Shown: piece by piece, positions 1 through 11,577 of the stretch
Numbering within the stretch: the stretch's first letter is position 1
Layout: each line of letters starts with the position of its first letter
Assembly: GCA_914767885.1 (NCBI GenBank)
Contig: CAJZBQ010000025.1
Span: 558,001 to 622,000 of the forward strand
Direction: 5' to 3'
DNA from: Blepharisma stoltei
Lineage: Eukaryota; Ciliophora; Heterotrichea; Heterotrichida; Blepharismidae
Length of the DNA stretch: 64,000 bases
Translations under genes and position numbers: made by a program
Notes under the pieces: generated by a model
The model's database searches: none
Told to the model about the DNA's origin: nothing
Seen by the model: the letters and a program-made list of their open reading frames with translations, nothing else

Positions 1-83
1 ACTTGGCCAGATAGTTTAAAAGGGCATAAGTCAATAGAGCCATTTGATAAACGGCCATCATCACTTTCTTCTGTAAACATCAT
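1..83 (-). CDS. Hypothetical protein, 5' end only, runs off window
   Basis: Two adjacent ATGs (83-81 and 80-78) open a minus-strand frame that stays open to the window edge, about 27 codons. It reads MMFTEESDDGRLSNGSIDLC and continues. Codon use looks like the neighbouring real genes, and the following ~370 bases toward RPL26 carry no convincing gene. The product is not recognised. This could be a chance open frame because so little of it is visible; the sequence to the left of the window would decide. Confidence 0.3.
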   Translation of the reverse strand, partial: MMFTEESDDGRLSNGSIDLCPFKLSGQ

Positions 84-452
84 TATTTTAGAAATATGTA
101 TTAAATATAAAGGACTGTTTTATTCTAATGCATTTCTTGCTATTTAAATATGAAATATGGTTGAAATTAAACGAATATTAGCGTTTTTCTTAAATTATCG
201 TTCTTAACAATATAAAATATAAGCAAAATCCATAAACTTATATCCTTGATGCATATATGCTATCAGGAAATAAATTAAATCCTGAAATATCAAGAAATTT
301 ATTTAACTATTTAAGAAATTTATATAAGTTTATAATTATTTTGTCATTCGTGAAAATTAGCATCAATCATCAGCTAATTCTGTTTCATAGAGAATTTTTT
401 ATTATTATCCCTTTCTTTTATAATTGCTATTTAGAAAAGTGAGAAGTTTAGC

Positions 453-875
453 TTAATCGACTGAGGAAATGTCTTTCTTTGCCCATTTTCCTTTGCTCTT
501 ATTGTGAGCAGCCTTTCTTTCAATAAGGTTCTTTCTATCCCTATCAATTTTAAGCTTGGTGATGTAAACATTGCTTGGGTCGATTGGAATGTGAACAGTT
601 TGGCCATTGCTTTTTTCCTTTGTAAGTCTTTCAATGTGGACTCTGAATTTTCTTCTGTAAACAGTGATGACTTTGCCAGCGTGAGTCTTGTTAAGACCTC
701 TAACAACGACAACTTCGTCACCTTTGCGGATTGGCATTGATCTTACTCCATGTTTATCGCGTAGCTCTTTAGATAAGTGAGAACTCATGAGTTTTCTTCG
801 AATGTGTGAAGGAGCTGCGAAATGAGCTTGTCTGGATTTTCTTCTTGAGCTACTTACAGAAGGGTTCTGCTTCAT
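453..875 (-). CDS. RPL26: 60S ribosomal protein L26 (uL24)
   Basis: A 140-residue protein that matches eukaryotic L26/uL24 along its whole length (about 145 residues in animals). This protein sits on the large subunit near the exit tunnel and binds 23S/28S-type rRNA. The N-terminus has the family's basic start with [14 protein letters not shown]. Residues about 45-75 form the KOW motif, [18 protein letters not shown] followed by [12 protein letters not shown]. The C-terminus is lysine-rich. The frame starts at ATG 875 and stops at TAA 455-453, has no intron and uses no TGA codon. TAA is thus a true stop in this genome. This is the most secure gene in the window. Confidence 0.97.
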   Translation of the reverse strand: MKQNPSVSSSRRKSRQAHFAAPSHIRRKLMSSHLSKELRDKHGVRSMPIRKGDEVVVVRGLNKTHAGKVITVYRRKFRVHIERLTKEKSNGQTVHIPIDPSNVYITKLKIDRDRKNLIERKAAHNKSKGKWAKKDISSVD

Positions 876-1760
876 CCAATTAATATGGCGTATAGAACCA
901 TAAACTTCAAGAGTTTATATAATTAAATCAGGCCTGAACAAATTATTATGCAAAGCAAGGAACTTGTGCTTATTTCAAGATGAAATTGCTAAATATGTGA
1001 AGATATTGATTATGGATTCATATTAAAGTTATTGAATATAGCTGTAGTTAATTGCATTCAGTATTTCTATCGATCAAAACATTTCTTGAAAACTGGTGCT
1101 GGTATAGCTTATATTTATTTTATCTGGCAAGCTTCATAAGACTTTGAAATTGATCTATTTCAAAAGATGATATCACTTAGAAAAAAAGCTAATTCTCACT
1201 TCATATCTGCGCATGCTGCTAAGTCAATGAAGGATTTGATCAAGACCCAAATGAATTTAAAATATTAATCGTTATATGGCTTATCTATTTTTTTGGATCG
1301 CTTTGGAGCAATACTTAAAGAGGTAAGGTGAGATCTGAAAATCTCGAGTGAAAATAGCAAATCCTATTTTTATGCCAAGTTCATGCTAGCATGGTAAGAG
1401 ATCCTATATTCAAATTTTATCCACGCTTGTCAAAAAAATGTCTTTGTAATTGCAGCTATGACTTGTCAAATCGCTACTTACTTCTTAAGGTATTATTTCT
1501 CTGTGATCTAAATGGGTTTTAAAGCTATATAAATTTATTCGTAAATAATATCATCGAAATTTATGATGCCTTAAGGACAAGCATTAATCTCTACTGATTG
1601 TTCTGGGAGAAAGATTCCCAAATATGAAATTATTCGTTGCATATTAGCTTGGCCACTTTAAAAATTGTCGAAAAATTACAAAACATTCTAAAAAATTGTA
1701 ATAGGATTAGAGCTTGCAAATTACTCAAAGCATAATAATTTAATTTATTATCTATTGCAA
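876..1760. other. AT-rich intergenic region between RPL26 and the WD40 gene
   Basis: This divergent intergenic stretch should hold the promoters of RPL26 (leftward) and the WD40 gene (rightward). The only short open frame of note is 1167-1268 (+, 33 codons, basic: MISLRKKANSHF and on), which resembles nothing I recognise. I see no MITE, tRNA or clear hairpin here. Confidence 0.4.
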
Positions 1761-3281
1761 ATGTCTTGCTTCAAGAATGGATGCCACGAAAAGTCAATTC
1801 TTTGATGTGAGTGCAATGAAAAGATCACTTTAGTATGCAATAGCCATATTTCTGAACATATCAGCTCTTTTCCAAGCTCAATCCAGCATCAATTTAAGCC
1901 TCTTTCTTTTTCAGAAGCCTCAAACGAGACAAAAAGAGCATTACTAAAGTACTTTAATTTTCGAATAACTGAATCAATGCTTATCAAAGCAAATCTAATT
2001 CAAAGTGCGACAAAGCGAATCAATGATATTGAACAAAAATTACAAATTGACATAAAAAATCTTCACAAGGAATTAAATTCCTACAGATTTCTTATAAAAG
2101 AACTGCATTCCACTAAACACATTCCAAATATTGGGCGAACTTATTTGCAGGAAATAACTCTTCTTCCCTACTCTGAAGCTATCACTAAGGCAGAAACCTT
2201 AATCTCTGACTCAAGAGTTAAAACAATAAGTTTGCCACTTGAAAATATAGAAAACCTACAAACCTCTATAACTCGTTATGATTTTCAGGTTAGATCTGAA
2301 ATCAACTACAAAAATTTTTCCAATTTATATACATTTAATGGGCATCGAGAGTCAGTTAGACAAGTTCTATTCCCTTATAGGAATATCAACTATATCATTT
2401 CAGCAAGCATGGATGAGACGGTAAGATTATGGTCTTTGCTTACTCAAAAAGAAATACGAGTCCTAAAAGGCCATGATAGGCGAATTAATTCATGTGCAAT
2501 TTCTCCATGTGGGAACTGCGTTGCCTCAGCAAGCTCAGATAAACAAATTAAGTTGTGAAATGTTTACAAGCAAAAAGTTATCAAAGTTTTAAAAGGGCAC
2601 CAAAAATCAGTAAGGGGAGTTGTCTTCTCTTCTTGTGGGCAATTTTTAGCTTCTGGAAGCAATGACACAACAATAAGATACTGAAATCTAAAAACTTATA
2701 AAAGTGTCTGTTTTAATGGTCACTTAGATGAGATTACATCAATTTCTATGTCAAGCGATGGAGCTTATATTGCTTCTGGGAGTAGAGATAAAACAGTAAA
2801 ATTGTGGAAAATCTCTACAAAAGAGATTTTGAAAGAATATAAAGGGCATGCATGTGAAGTAAGGTGTGTTGCTTTTTCCCCTGATGGAAAGCAAATAGCT
2901 TCTTGCGATGTTAATGGATTAATTTTTATATGAAGCGTTGAAAAGGAATCACCTTGTAGGGAACTTATTGGGCATGAAGATAGAGTTGACGGATTAGCAT
3001 TTTCGCCATGTGGAAAATTTATTGCATCGGCAAGCAGAGACAAAACCATTCGAATTTGGAATTGCGAAACTGGAGAAATTATCAAAGAGCTTATTGGGCA
3101 TTCAGAGAATGTCAGGTCAGTCGCATTTTCTTATTGTGGGAAATATTTGGTATCTGGAGCTGAAGATTGCTCTGTCAAACTGTGGGGAATTAAGGAAGAT
3201 AAATTTAGCCATGAAACTCCAGGCTATGCAACTGTAAATATCTCCAACACTAAATCTCATGATTATATCACCTGGTTATAA
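1761..3281 (+). CDS. WD40-repeat protein with N-terminal Cys/His-rich (B-box-like) segment; needs TGA = Trp
   Basis: A 506-residue protein. The N-terminus ([20 protein letters not shown] and on) has a C..C..C.C...C..H..H pattern like a small zinc-binding B-box. Residues about 73-190 are helical, coiled-coil-like. From about residue 195 there are seven WD40 repeats with GH and W-D/W-N signatures (for example [11 protein letters not shown] and [12 protein letters not shown]), enough for one beta-propeller. The propeller should serve as a protein-binding scaffold; the partner is unknown. Four TGA codons at 1803, 2556, 2682 and 2931 fall where Trp is expected, most clearly at WD-repeat ends. The start is the first ATG after an upstream TAA at 1689; the stop is TAA 3279-3281. 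There are no introns. A decayed paralogue lies at 20408-23962. Confidence 0.93.
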
Positions 3282-3690
3282 TAAATTTTTATTAAATAAT
3301 AAACATAGTACATAGTGTAGTTAAAGGGAGACCATAAATAAAAAATGCCAAAAGCTACTCAGATTAGACTAAGAAAAATTTTGTATTATTTTTAGTTGTA
3401 TTATATTTTGAAGTGTTTTAGTTAATATTTTATACCTGGCATTGCTGCCCATTTCCAGAATGGCAAAAACTTGCAGGATATAATTAAAATACGTGTTCGA
3501 AGCTGCATGGGGGAGCCCATGCCCTGGCTGAGACGCCATATTTTAATTATGCATTTGAATATAAGCAAATATTCTATAAACCACGCTAGATTAGCTTAGG
3601 GTTGAGTGTGCTGTGATATCTCCAAATAATTTCAATTATCAATATTAGATTTTTTTATGTTGATTGGGTTAGGTGGATGGTTAGGAGGAT
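3282..3690. other. Intergenic, with a 12-bp-arm stem-loop at about 3480-3550
   Basis: AT-rich DNA downstream of the WD40 gene. The perfect inverted arms ATAATTAAAATA (about 3480) and TATTTTAATTAT (about 3539) enclose about 47 GC-rich bases, which contain a second small hairpin with arms GCATGGG/CCCATGC. This may be a short palindromic mobile element. No gene is visible. Confidence 0.45.
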
Positions 3691-3980
3691 GGTAAGTGTA
3701 TCACACCAGTAAGTTTCTTCCTGATCAATCGGGAACGTTTTCCAGCTGATACCGGCGTTGCGTCCTGACTAGAAAATCTGATTTTTCAAATTTTCAGGAA
3801 GCTGAACCCTGTTGACGCACAGCATAGTGACCCAGCAACTCTGGATTACTGTTAGAGAGAGCAAGCACTCGTCCGTAATAAACAATACAGCGAGAGGTTG
3901 TGCTCGGATTGGCAAGTAGGCGGTAGATATATACTGGAGATGAATGTGGCCTTTGGGCCTACGGAAGCTTTTCTATAATC
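3690..3980. mobile_element. GC-rich block, retroposon-like, abutting a truncated gene
   Basis: About 290 bases of clearly higher GC than their surroundings, non-coding on both strands as far as I can read. The reading frame of the neighbouring family copy (3985-5823, minus) is lost at about 3985, right at its edge. Similar GC-rich islands at 11205-11539, 21508-22044 and 62560-62765 behave like retroposons. No target duplication was found for this one. Confidence 0.35.
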
Positions 3981-3984
3981 TTAA

Positions 3985-5823
3985 TTAAGTTAAGATATTT
4001 GCCTGAATATTTAAAATATTGAGGGTTATTGTATAGCTTACTGTTCTAGTATCCTTAGAGACCGTACAAGTTATATCCCACTGCACTCCTTTAACCATTT
4101 TTCTATAGGAATAGTCAAATTTTTATCCTTTTGTCCAGAAAGGAATGAAGTCAGGGTGCAGTCGGTCCAATCTAAATGATTGCTACAAGTCCACTTATAA
4201 CCAAGAGGAACCCTCGAATTAGGATCATCCGGGTCTTTAGATCCAATTGCGTTAACAGTAAAATCCTTATTTCCATTAATATCCCCGCCGCCCGTGGATA
4301 ATTGAATGAAAAGTGGTGACGAAGCCACTGCAATAGAAATATTAGCACTCCCCTTTACTAAAGTTCCAATATTATTTTGAGTAGCAAGTACAATAAATAC
4401 ATATGGACCGCCTAGAGACAGCAAATTATGTGAAATTGATAACTTTTGTGTATTGGAGCTAGAAACAAGATTAGACGCTGCAGTATTGCTGGCCCTGATT
4501 TATAAGACCATTTCCAGGAAATTTTACTTGTGGAGGAGCCTCCACAGACAGCTGTAACCCAAGCTTCACCTCTCTAGAGTCTGAGGCTTTCATTGAAATA
4601 GTATCTCCTGAGTCAAAAGAAACAGTCAGCACCTCTTGAGGAGAAATATTAGTTGTCTGAGATGCAGAATCCGTTAGGCCAAAGGTATTTGTAACTTGAA
4701 CAGTCACTGTTAATGAAGAACTTATACTGGATTTATTAATTGAAATAGAAGATCCTGATTGTGCGCCTAAAAATGTTTTTAAGCTTGGAATTGTTGAGTT
4801 TCATTTATATCTCAAAATAGAACCATAACTCCCAGTTGACTTGCCAGCAGAATAAGCAAGGGGCCATTATTGCAGCTAAGAGAGACTGACTCCAGCCCTG
4901 ATAGCTTGGCAACTGGGCTTGGAGTTGTGGGCATAGAAATATTTATGCTAGCGGCTGATAATTATTGGTACAGTCATCTTGTGAATTTTTAACAATTCAT
5001 GTGCCATCTAGATTTATTGTGGAGCTTCTAAGGCTAAATCCACTTCCCAAAATAATTTTAAGAGTCTTAGAATCTGACCAAGAGCACAGTGGGTTGCTTT
5101 CCATCAATTGAAGGGTGTCATAAGTCAAACCTTATTGGAGGAAGGATCTATTTTGGCATCTATTGGGACTTTGGGATGATATTGTAACAAATGCATATGA
5201 TGAGCTGTATGCAGCTGATAAAACATCAGCAGGAGCCAAATACTTTTTGCAGGCTATACATTTGTTATAGGATATAGAGTACCAGAATTGCAGATACAGC
5301 TTTTTGACGCTGAATCATATGAAGAATTCGTTGTGCACACACAAGTAGTCCCAGCTAGCTCTGTATTTGTGACGCATGCAGTGCAGTTTTGCCCATTAGA
5401 AACAGAAAAAGAAGTGCAAAGATCATTGCAAGTTGCTACACAATAATTATTTGCATTTAAAGAAAAGCCACTATTGCAAGAGCATATTCCATTTGACCCT
5501 TTTGTGCATTATTTTTGCAAGTTAAATAATTTGTTAAAGAGTTGCGTAATAATATAATGGCTTGGTTCGTAATTAAAGAATCTATAAGCGATCTTAAATT
5601 ATAAATCAGAAGAAGTTTCTCCTCTTATGGTTTCAATCGCTCCAGCATTGTTATCCTTTTGACGAGCAGTGCTTTCTTGGGCTGGATGATAGATACTTTT
5701 ACGGCCTTCGTCGATTGAGCTAGAGTCAAGGTTTGAGTTTATTAAGTCTTTGGATGAATCTGAAGTACTTTTTCCATCAGCATGAATTAATAGAAGCAGA
5801 AGAAGAGACAAAAACTTTAACAT
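3985..5823 (-). pseudogene. REJ/Cys-rich membrane protein family, copy 1: N-terminus fused to shortened ectodomain
   Basis: The copy starts at ATG 5823 with signal peptide MLKFLSLLLLLLIHADG and an acidic, Ser-rich stretch. It then jumps to the last cysteine-rich unit (GQNCTACVTNTELAGTTC, about 5300-5400) and a REJ/PKD-like domain (4000-4950; for example AVASSPLFIQLSTGGG and KGVQWDITCTVSKDTRT). Most Cys repeats and the whole membrane C-terminus are missing. Several stops and frameshifts occur, one of them a one-base loss in an A-run near 4105. The copy ends near 3985 at GC-rich DNA. A TTG codon at 5835 also opens the frame, but the conserved leader points to ATG 5823. It is a relic of a tandem array; the same N-terminus recurs at 30238. 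Confidence 0.75.
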
Positions 5824-5848
5824 TTTTATTATCAACTCGAAATTTAGC
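5824..5848 (-). promoter_or_regulatory. Conserved leader just upstream of family start codon
   Basis: Reading leftward, AAATTTCGAGTTGATAATAA lies directly before the ATG. The same block, roughly AAATTT-GAG(T)-GG-TAATAAA, precedes the start codons at 13956, 30238, 61043 and 62980. Because it directly abuts the ATG, it may be a core promoter or a 5' leader; which one is inference. Confidence 0.5.
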
Positions 5849-5849
5849 T

Positions 5850-6839
5850 CAAATATTTAATTGGTCTAAAATCTCATACACCTCTTGCATCTGCGTAGCG
5901 TGTCTCTGGAATATCGGATATAAAATCTGGCTTTTGGCCTGCTAATACATTTTGAATAAGCATTTAAATCTGTAGAGAGAAGCCATTAAGAGGGCATTTG
6001 CTAAAAGTCTAGATTTTTGTATTTATTTGCTTTGAGAGCATGCTATATGCTTAACCATGGAACCTAGTCTTGATAATACAAAATATAGAGATAATTACCT
6101 CCATTAGAAAGCAAAACCATCAAATTAAAAATCTTCAAAATTTAAATAAAAAGCTTAAATGTAAAAATTTCAGTAATTGGATTGCAATCTTTTCAGGCAT
6201 AAGCATCATGCATTGTATTTATTCTGTATGCCCACTTCATAATCAATGTTTTCTCTAAATTCCAGTCGTTCCAAGTTTCTCCTTATCAAATCTACGCTTC
6301 TTCCATTATTCTCCACACCAAATGCATGATTTCCAGGACAAGATATCAATCTTTTCCTTCTTTAGAACTCAGATCCATTAAGTGAGGTAAAACAATTATG
6401 ATTTAATAAAAATTAGCCTCTCTTCAGAGGTAAGCAAAATATTTTTGTTTTTAAAAAATTTATATTGATACACATCTTTGTCATGAATAATTGTAAGGGA
6501 AAGTGCACTTGCATGCATATTTGATTAATCCTTGCATTCTGAGTTGAAATACTGCTTCATCTCCATTTCCTATTATTTATAAAACATATTCGCATTCTAT
6601 ATTATTTAAGCTGAATAAATTATAGATATAGCTATTTAAATGTATATCAAAATATATTTTCACCTTATCTAAACACCAAACAATTTTGGAAAAGACCTTA
6701 AAATCTCAAAATAGCTATTGATATTTATTTAATTATCATTTTAGTTTATATGCTCTAATACTTCAAAACGTTGATATTGAAATAAGCATCTATCACTTAT
6801 AAAATATAATAAGCCCAAATTTATGATAGAAAAAGTAAC
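5850..6839. other. Intergenic spacer between family copies 1 and 2, duplicated at 30265-31889
   Basis: This spacer lies upstream of the copy 1 start and downstream of the copy 2 stop. Long parts match 30265-31889 (for example around 6060, 6480 and 6620-6840 against 30480, 31215 and 31350-31889), so spacer and flanking genes duplicated together. The site at about 6628 is the empty version of the MITE insertion at 31376. No gene was seen. Confidence 0.6.
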
Positions 6840-9110
6840 TTAAGCTTTAGATTTTCTCTCTTCAACTGGAGGAAAAACATTTAAGATGAAGTATCTTGCA
6901 ATCATAGAAAGTTTTCCATGACGAAAACCTCAATGAAAATCCCCCAAGGAAGCTTGCAGCCCAATATCCACTTATCTAAGCATCAAAATTCCAATAATGG
7001 AGCCAATAATAAAAACTCCTATAGATACTGCAGCTGCTGAGCATTTTGGAGCTTATTCCTGTAGATGCTAAAGGCAACATCAATAAAGATTTCAATAGGC
7101 ATTGCAATTGCCAAAGCGGCAATCATGCATCCAAACTATATAGCCTCATAACCATCAGACAAGGTCTCAGTGTCTATTTCTGTTCCTGCACTAATATTTT
7201 CAGACCCAAAGAACAGCAATCCTTCAAGCAGTAACTCAAAATGATAAGGTAAAGAGTCGAGTGACTTTAGTGAAGGAAGATCTATAGTAGATGAGTCCGA
7301 GAACTAAATGGTCTTCAAGTATCCTTAATTGATAAATTTGTAATAAAAATTATATATAACGATTTTTGATTATCTTGTCCTAAATTAGGAATTGAGACCA
7401 GCCTTTTTAAATTTTACTTCCATCCTATGCCTTTGAATCCTGCTAAGAGGCACAAAGAAATTCATAAGATATAAGTTTGCATTTAATCTGCACTTAGAAA
7501 AGCCTAAGCTACCTGCTAAATCGTAGGAAATTCATAAGACAGAGTCCAAGAGCAAAGAGGATTAACTGGAATATCTGCTGAAACCTTAAAGTTATATTCT
7601 TCTTTAAGAAAATTTATCCCCCAATTAGCATTTAGAGATTATTAAAACACAGGCACAATTGAAGTGCCCAGTCAAATATTTCTCTATATGCCAAATATGG
7701 GAGAAATTTTTCTGGTTGATCATAGTCACAGAGGTATATAATGCTACAAGCTGTGCCTATCACATCTGAAGGAGCAAGATATTTTTTGCAAATAAGGCAT
7801 TTTCCATTAGAAAATATATAGCAAAGCTACAAAAACAGCTTTTGGTCGCAGCATCATATGCTGAATTAGCTGCATGCACAAGCAACTCCATTTAACTCAG
7901 CCTTAGTAACGCATGCAGATCATTTATTACCATTATTTGCATCACAAGAAGTGCAGAGATTGTTGCATATAGCTATTCATTAATTTGCCGAGTTTAATGC
8001 AATACCAAAGCTGCAGGCGCACATTTTATTTCTTACTCCCCCCCCCCCTCCGTGAGCGAACAAAACCATTAGAAAAATCGCCATTTTTTGACCAAAAACC
8101 CACCCTCCGTGAGTGAACAAAAATTTTTTTTAATACAAAAAATTTTAATGGAAAAAAAATTTTGATATATAAGTGATAATTAGTATAATGAAATCTAGAG
8201 CTAATTCTGTTTAATTTTAAACAAATTGCGTTTTAAAACATAAATTTTGCAAATTAAATTAATATTTGCTTCCCAATTTTTGCAAATTAGGATTTTTTTA
8301 AATTTCGAAAAAAATATTTTTTATAAAATTTATATATAAATTTTTTTTAAAAAAAAAAATTAAACCCCCCTCCGTGAGCGAACAAAATTTTTTTTTTGTT
8401 CGCTCACGGAGGGGGGGGAGTTAGTAATGTTTTAGCTTTGTGTGCATTACAATTGGTTGATGAAGAGCATTTTGAGCAGAAAAGAATGCATTTGTGCCTG
8501 ATGGGTAATACCCAGTATTAGAGAGAATGTGCATTCAATAATATTTTGGCTTGCATTGTCAGCAGATTTAAGACTTTTGCAGCGGTGTTAAGGTCGTGCA
8601 TTGATTTGTGCAAGGTTTACAGGTATCTATGTCTTGATAGAGTGCAGATAGATGCACTTTAAAATATATTTAATGGTGAAAAATAGTTCAAAAATGTGAT
8701 ATTAGCAATAAAGATATCATTGCAAGATTTTGATTCAGCATCAAATAAATCTAGGCTAGCATGTTTCACAGCTTCCACAATTAGTTTTTGAGCATGTTAA
8801 GCAGTTAGGAATTGAGCACTGAGTATCATTAAAAATTATTAAAAAATTCTATTTTTAATATAATACAAGAATAATAAGCTGACAAGTAGAATTAAAGCGA
8901 GCACTTACATGATGGAGATTGAAACTGGAAGCATACCTTACAAGTGCAAGTACCTAAAGAACCTGAACTTGCCATGTTTACTGTATCTTTCCAGGTTAAG
9001 TAATCTGAGCTGTGTGGTCTCAAACAAATTCTACAGATAGAGTCACATGTTATACAAATACTTTTCGTATTATCCCAATATTAATATGAATCTTTATAAA
9101 GCAATTTGTT
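6840..9110 (-). pseudogene. REJ/Cys-rich membrane protein family, copy 2
   Basis: Read leftward: degenerate Cys-rich units (9110-8430), a MITE (8036-8420), the last Cys unit and the ectodomain start (8030-7730, with the K-Y-L stretch that follows the Cys region), a REJ start remnant (7730-7400), and then directly the multi-pass C-terminus (7330-6840). That end closes with PVEERKSKA and TAA at 6842-6840. Most of the REJ domain and the GPS-like segment are deleted, and many stops remain. The block is duplicated as 31890-34797. Confidence 0.7.
8036..8420. mobile_element. Family-1 MITE, 385 bp, TTA target duplication
   Basis: Flanked by TTA (8033-8035 and 8421-8423). Four copies of the motif CCTCCGTGAG(T/C)GAACAA are present: two at the left end, and two facing each other as a hairpin at the right end (about 8364-8420). 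The AT-rich middle has no coding. It splits copy 2 of the gene family. Confidence 0.93.
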
Positions 9111-9152
9111 TTTGAAAAAAATTATAATAATTTTTAAAATTTTGGACCTCCT

Positions 9153-11090
9153 TTAATGTCTAGCAAATATAGGGGAAGCAAATAGGATTGTATAATTGCA
9201 GACTGTACAAACTTTATTAGAATTATCCCAATATAGCTTAGCCAATATTTTTTCTAGCAAGGAACCTACAAATCCTTCTCGGATTAGGTAAACCTTTTCC
9301 GTGGTTTCCATTGGCATTATAATACCCTTCCTCGGTCTTATTTGTGTAACCTTTACCCAATTTTCGTTCTCATAATGCTCATCTTTGGCACTTATCTCGT
9401 AGATAGATTTCCTAGTAACTTTATAGGTCTCTATCTCATAGTGATAAGCATTTATGGGAATTTTGCTTCTGATTCCTCATTCACACGTACTTTAATTTCT
9501 CTCGTGAACTAATTTCAAAAAAAATGCCCAATCTCTCTCTGTGATATCATTCTAACATGAATGAATTCTGGGCGTTTTTTTATTCTGCTCAGCTTGTACC
9601 ACCTCACTTTTTTCTTCCTATACTATCGTTTTATTAATGCTTACTCCCCCCTTCCTTAGCGAACAAAAAAATCTTGTTCGCTAACGGAGGGGGTTAATTT
9701 TTTTTTTAAAAAAAAATTATATATAAATTTTATAGAAAATGTTTTTTCGAAATTTAAAAAAATCCCATTTTCGCAAAATTGGAAAGCAAATATTAATTTA
9801 ATTTGCAAAATTTATGTTTTAAAACGCAATTTGTTTAAAATTAAACAGAATTAACTCGAGATTTCATTATACTAATTATCACTTATATATCAAATTTTTT
9901 TCATAAAAAATTTTTGTATTAAAATAATTTTTTATTAAAAAATTTTTGTTCGCTCACAGAGGTTAGGTTTTTGTGCAAAAAATAGGGATTTTTCTAATGG
10001 TTTTGTCCGATCACGGAGGGGGGAGTTAAGTCTTTGGTTTCATCTTTTTGCCGATCTTCACCTTCCTTCATTACTCAAAATGCTGTAGCGAGCCTAGGCT
10101 TCCCATTTTTGTCCAATTTATTATTAAACTGAGACCCTAAGTGTTTGGATGTATTTAAGTTATTTCTCCTGGGCTTCTTCAAGACCTTTATCTGATTCTT
10201 CCACTCTCTCAGTTTTATGATTCTATCGAGACTATCATAGTTCCGACATGGCAATTCATATTCATCTGCCCTATTACAAGATAATCCAATAAATTTAACG
10301 CTTCTTCAAGATCTGCAAGCTCAACATAGAATTATTATTTTGATTCTGAGATGAAATTAAAGGTTTGAATCTTTCCTTCATGCATTGCCTGTCCTGCACA
10401 CAAGCTTCTTTTATTTGCACTTCAATTGCAAAGAATTAATTGCCTCTTCGATTGCCATATCTGGGGACAAAGTACAGTTTATTCGATATCTTTTATAGTT
10501 GTCTCCCATTCCAGCAGGAAGACCAACTGACACAGCGATTCCTTTTCTTTTATACCTAACGGAGAGCAGGTTGATTCTGAGAACTCTCGATAACTTGTCT
10601 CCTCCCAGAAGACTACTACTGCATCGCCTTAGGGGGCGTATAGGATCTTAGTATCGATCCTGGAGGAAATTTGCTGCACATTTCTGTGCAAAAGATTAGC
10701 TAGAGGTCCTTCTTCTTTATCTGGTCCGACCCCTTTATATATTTTGAGAAGTTTATTTTTGTTGACCACTGTTACAAGCCTTTTCCTTTGAATTCCTCGC
10801 TAAGCATGAACAACATCAAATGCCTATTGATGGGCTGATATTGAATAAATTTCCGAGATACTGCTAAAGTCTTCTCTTCATATTCTCGATTCAGTAAAGA
10901 AGTTGAGGAAAACCTGTCCAATGTCCTCCATGTTTAAAAATGTTTTTTTTACTTATCAAGAGATTAAAAAGGTCCCTAGGACTCGTTCGACTTGGAGCAG
11001 ACTCTCACCTCTTGATTACTTGCAATTCTCAAGGTTACCAAGAAAGGCTCAACGTGAGGGCATGCAAAAAGTGTACCGCTCTATACTTGA
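9153..11090 (-). pseudogene. Decayed protein-coding gene, function not recognised, interrupted by a MITE
   Basis: The minus strand carries long stretches of protein-like frame, several with in-frame TGA read as Trp. The best part runs from about 10285 to TAA 9155-9153 once the MITE at 9644-10025 is removed: segments such as NKLDKNGKPRLATAFWVMKE and MPMETTEKVYLIREGF lie in one frame, broken by three stops (two TAG, one TAA). The upstream part (10290-11060) shows further segments such as VGPDKEEGPLANLLHR and GIAVSVGLPAGMGDNYKRYR in shifted frames. I see no transposase, polymerase or other family signature. A mobile-element protein is possible but unproven. Confidence 0.5.
9644..10025. mobile_element. 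Family-1 MITE, 382 bp, TTA target duplication
   Basis: Flanked by TTA (9641-9643 and 10026-10028). Hairpin at the left end, long double-motif end on the right, so the orientation is opposite to the copy at 8036. Removing it with one TTA joins the minus-strand codons GAC TTA AGC of the decayed gene in phase. Confidence 0.92.
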
Positions 11091-11204
11091 TTAGAATATT
11101 TTAAAATTTTTTCGATGTTTTAATTATTTTTATAAAATTAACGATAGTATTTTAAGTGGTTCATATCTAAACCGCTTGATACTATTAAGGGATGGCCACA
11201 CCAA

Positions 11205-11539
11205 AGCTTTCGTCATTTTTGCATGTGCCAGCTCACAAACTTCTATGCTGATCTGTTTCGATTCGGCAAGGCACGCTAGGAAATGGTGCTACCAATTTGG
11301 AAGGTTCAAGAGTGAGCGACTTCTGTCTTTCTTGGCGCCGTTTAGCGGTTAAATACACCTTCACTGGGAAGAGAAGCCATAAGCCTCTCGATTCTATTGC
11401 TTTGGCCAGAGGGTAGGCACCTCTCTTCAAAGTTGCTTACTAGTCTTTGTCGGGATATAAAATCAAGTCACATAATCATATAATGCAAAGTGAGCAGCAT
11501 CGATCGGGACATCAGCACCTTACGTATATCGCCATTTTA
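11205..11539. mobile_element. GC-rich retroposon-like block ending in CGCCATTTTA
   Basis: A non-coding GC-rich island between the decayed gene and copy 3. It contains CAGAGGGTAGG (11407-11417) and ends with CGCCATTTTA (11530-11539), the same two sequences found near the 3' ends of the elements at 21508-22044 and 62430-62765. No target duplication was located. Confidence 0.45.
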
Positions 11540-11577
11540 TGAATATTGCTCAAATCTAACCAAAGAATAAAAGGTAT

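Noticed and set aside
257-442. 61-codon plus-strand frame left of RPL26
   Set aside because: AT-rich, low-complexity composition and no recognisable feature; a chance frame in an intergenic region.
3497-3540. GGCTGAGACGCC next to a GC-rich stem, reminiscent of a TPP riboswitch core
   Set aside because: The second half of the aptamer (the ACCCTTTGAACCTGAT-like block and P4/P5) is absent downstream, and there is no thiamine gene nearby.
8040-8400. C- and G-runs of the MITEs as telomere or rDNA-type repeats
   Set aside because: They do not form a telomeric unit (heterotrich telomeres are CCCTAACA-like) and lie inside defined elements with target duplications.
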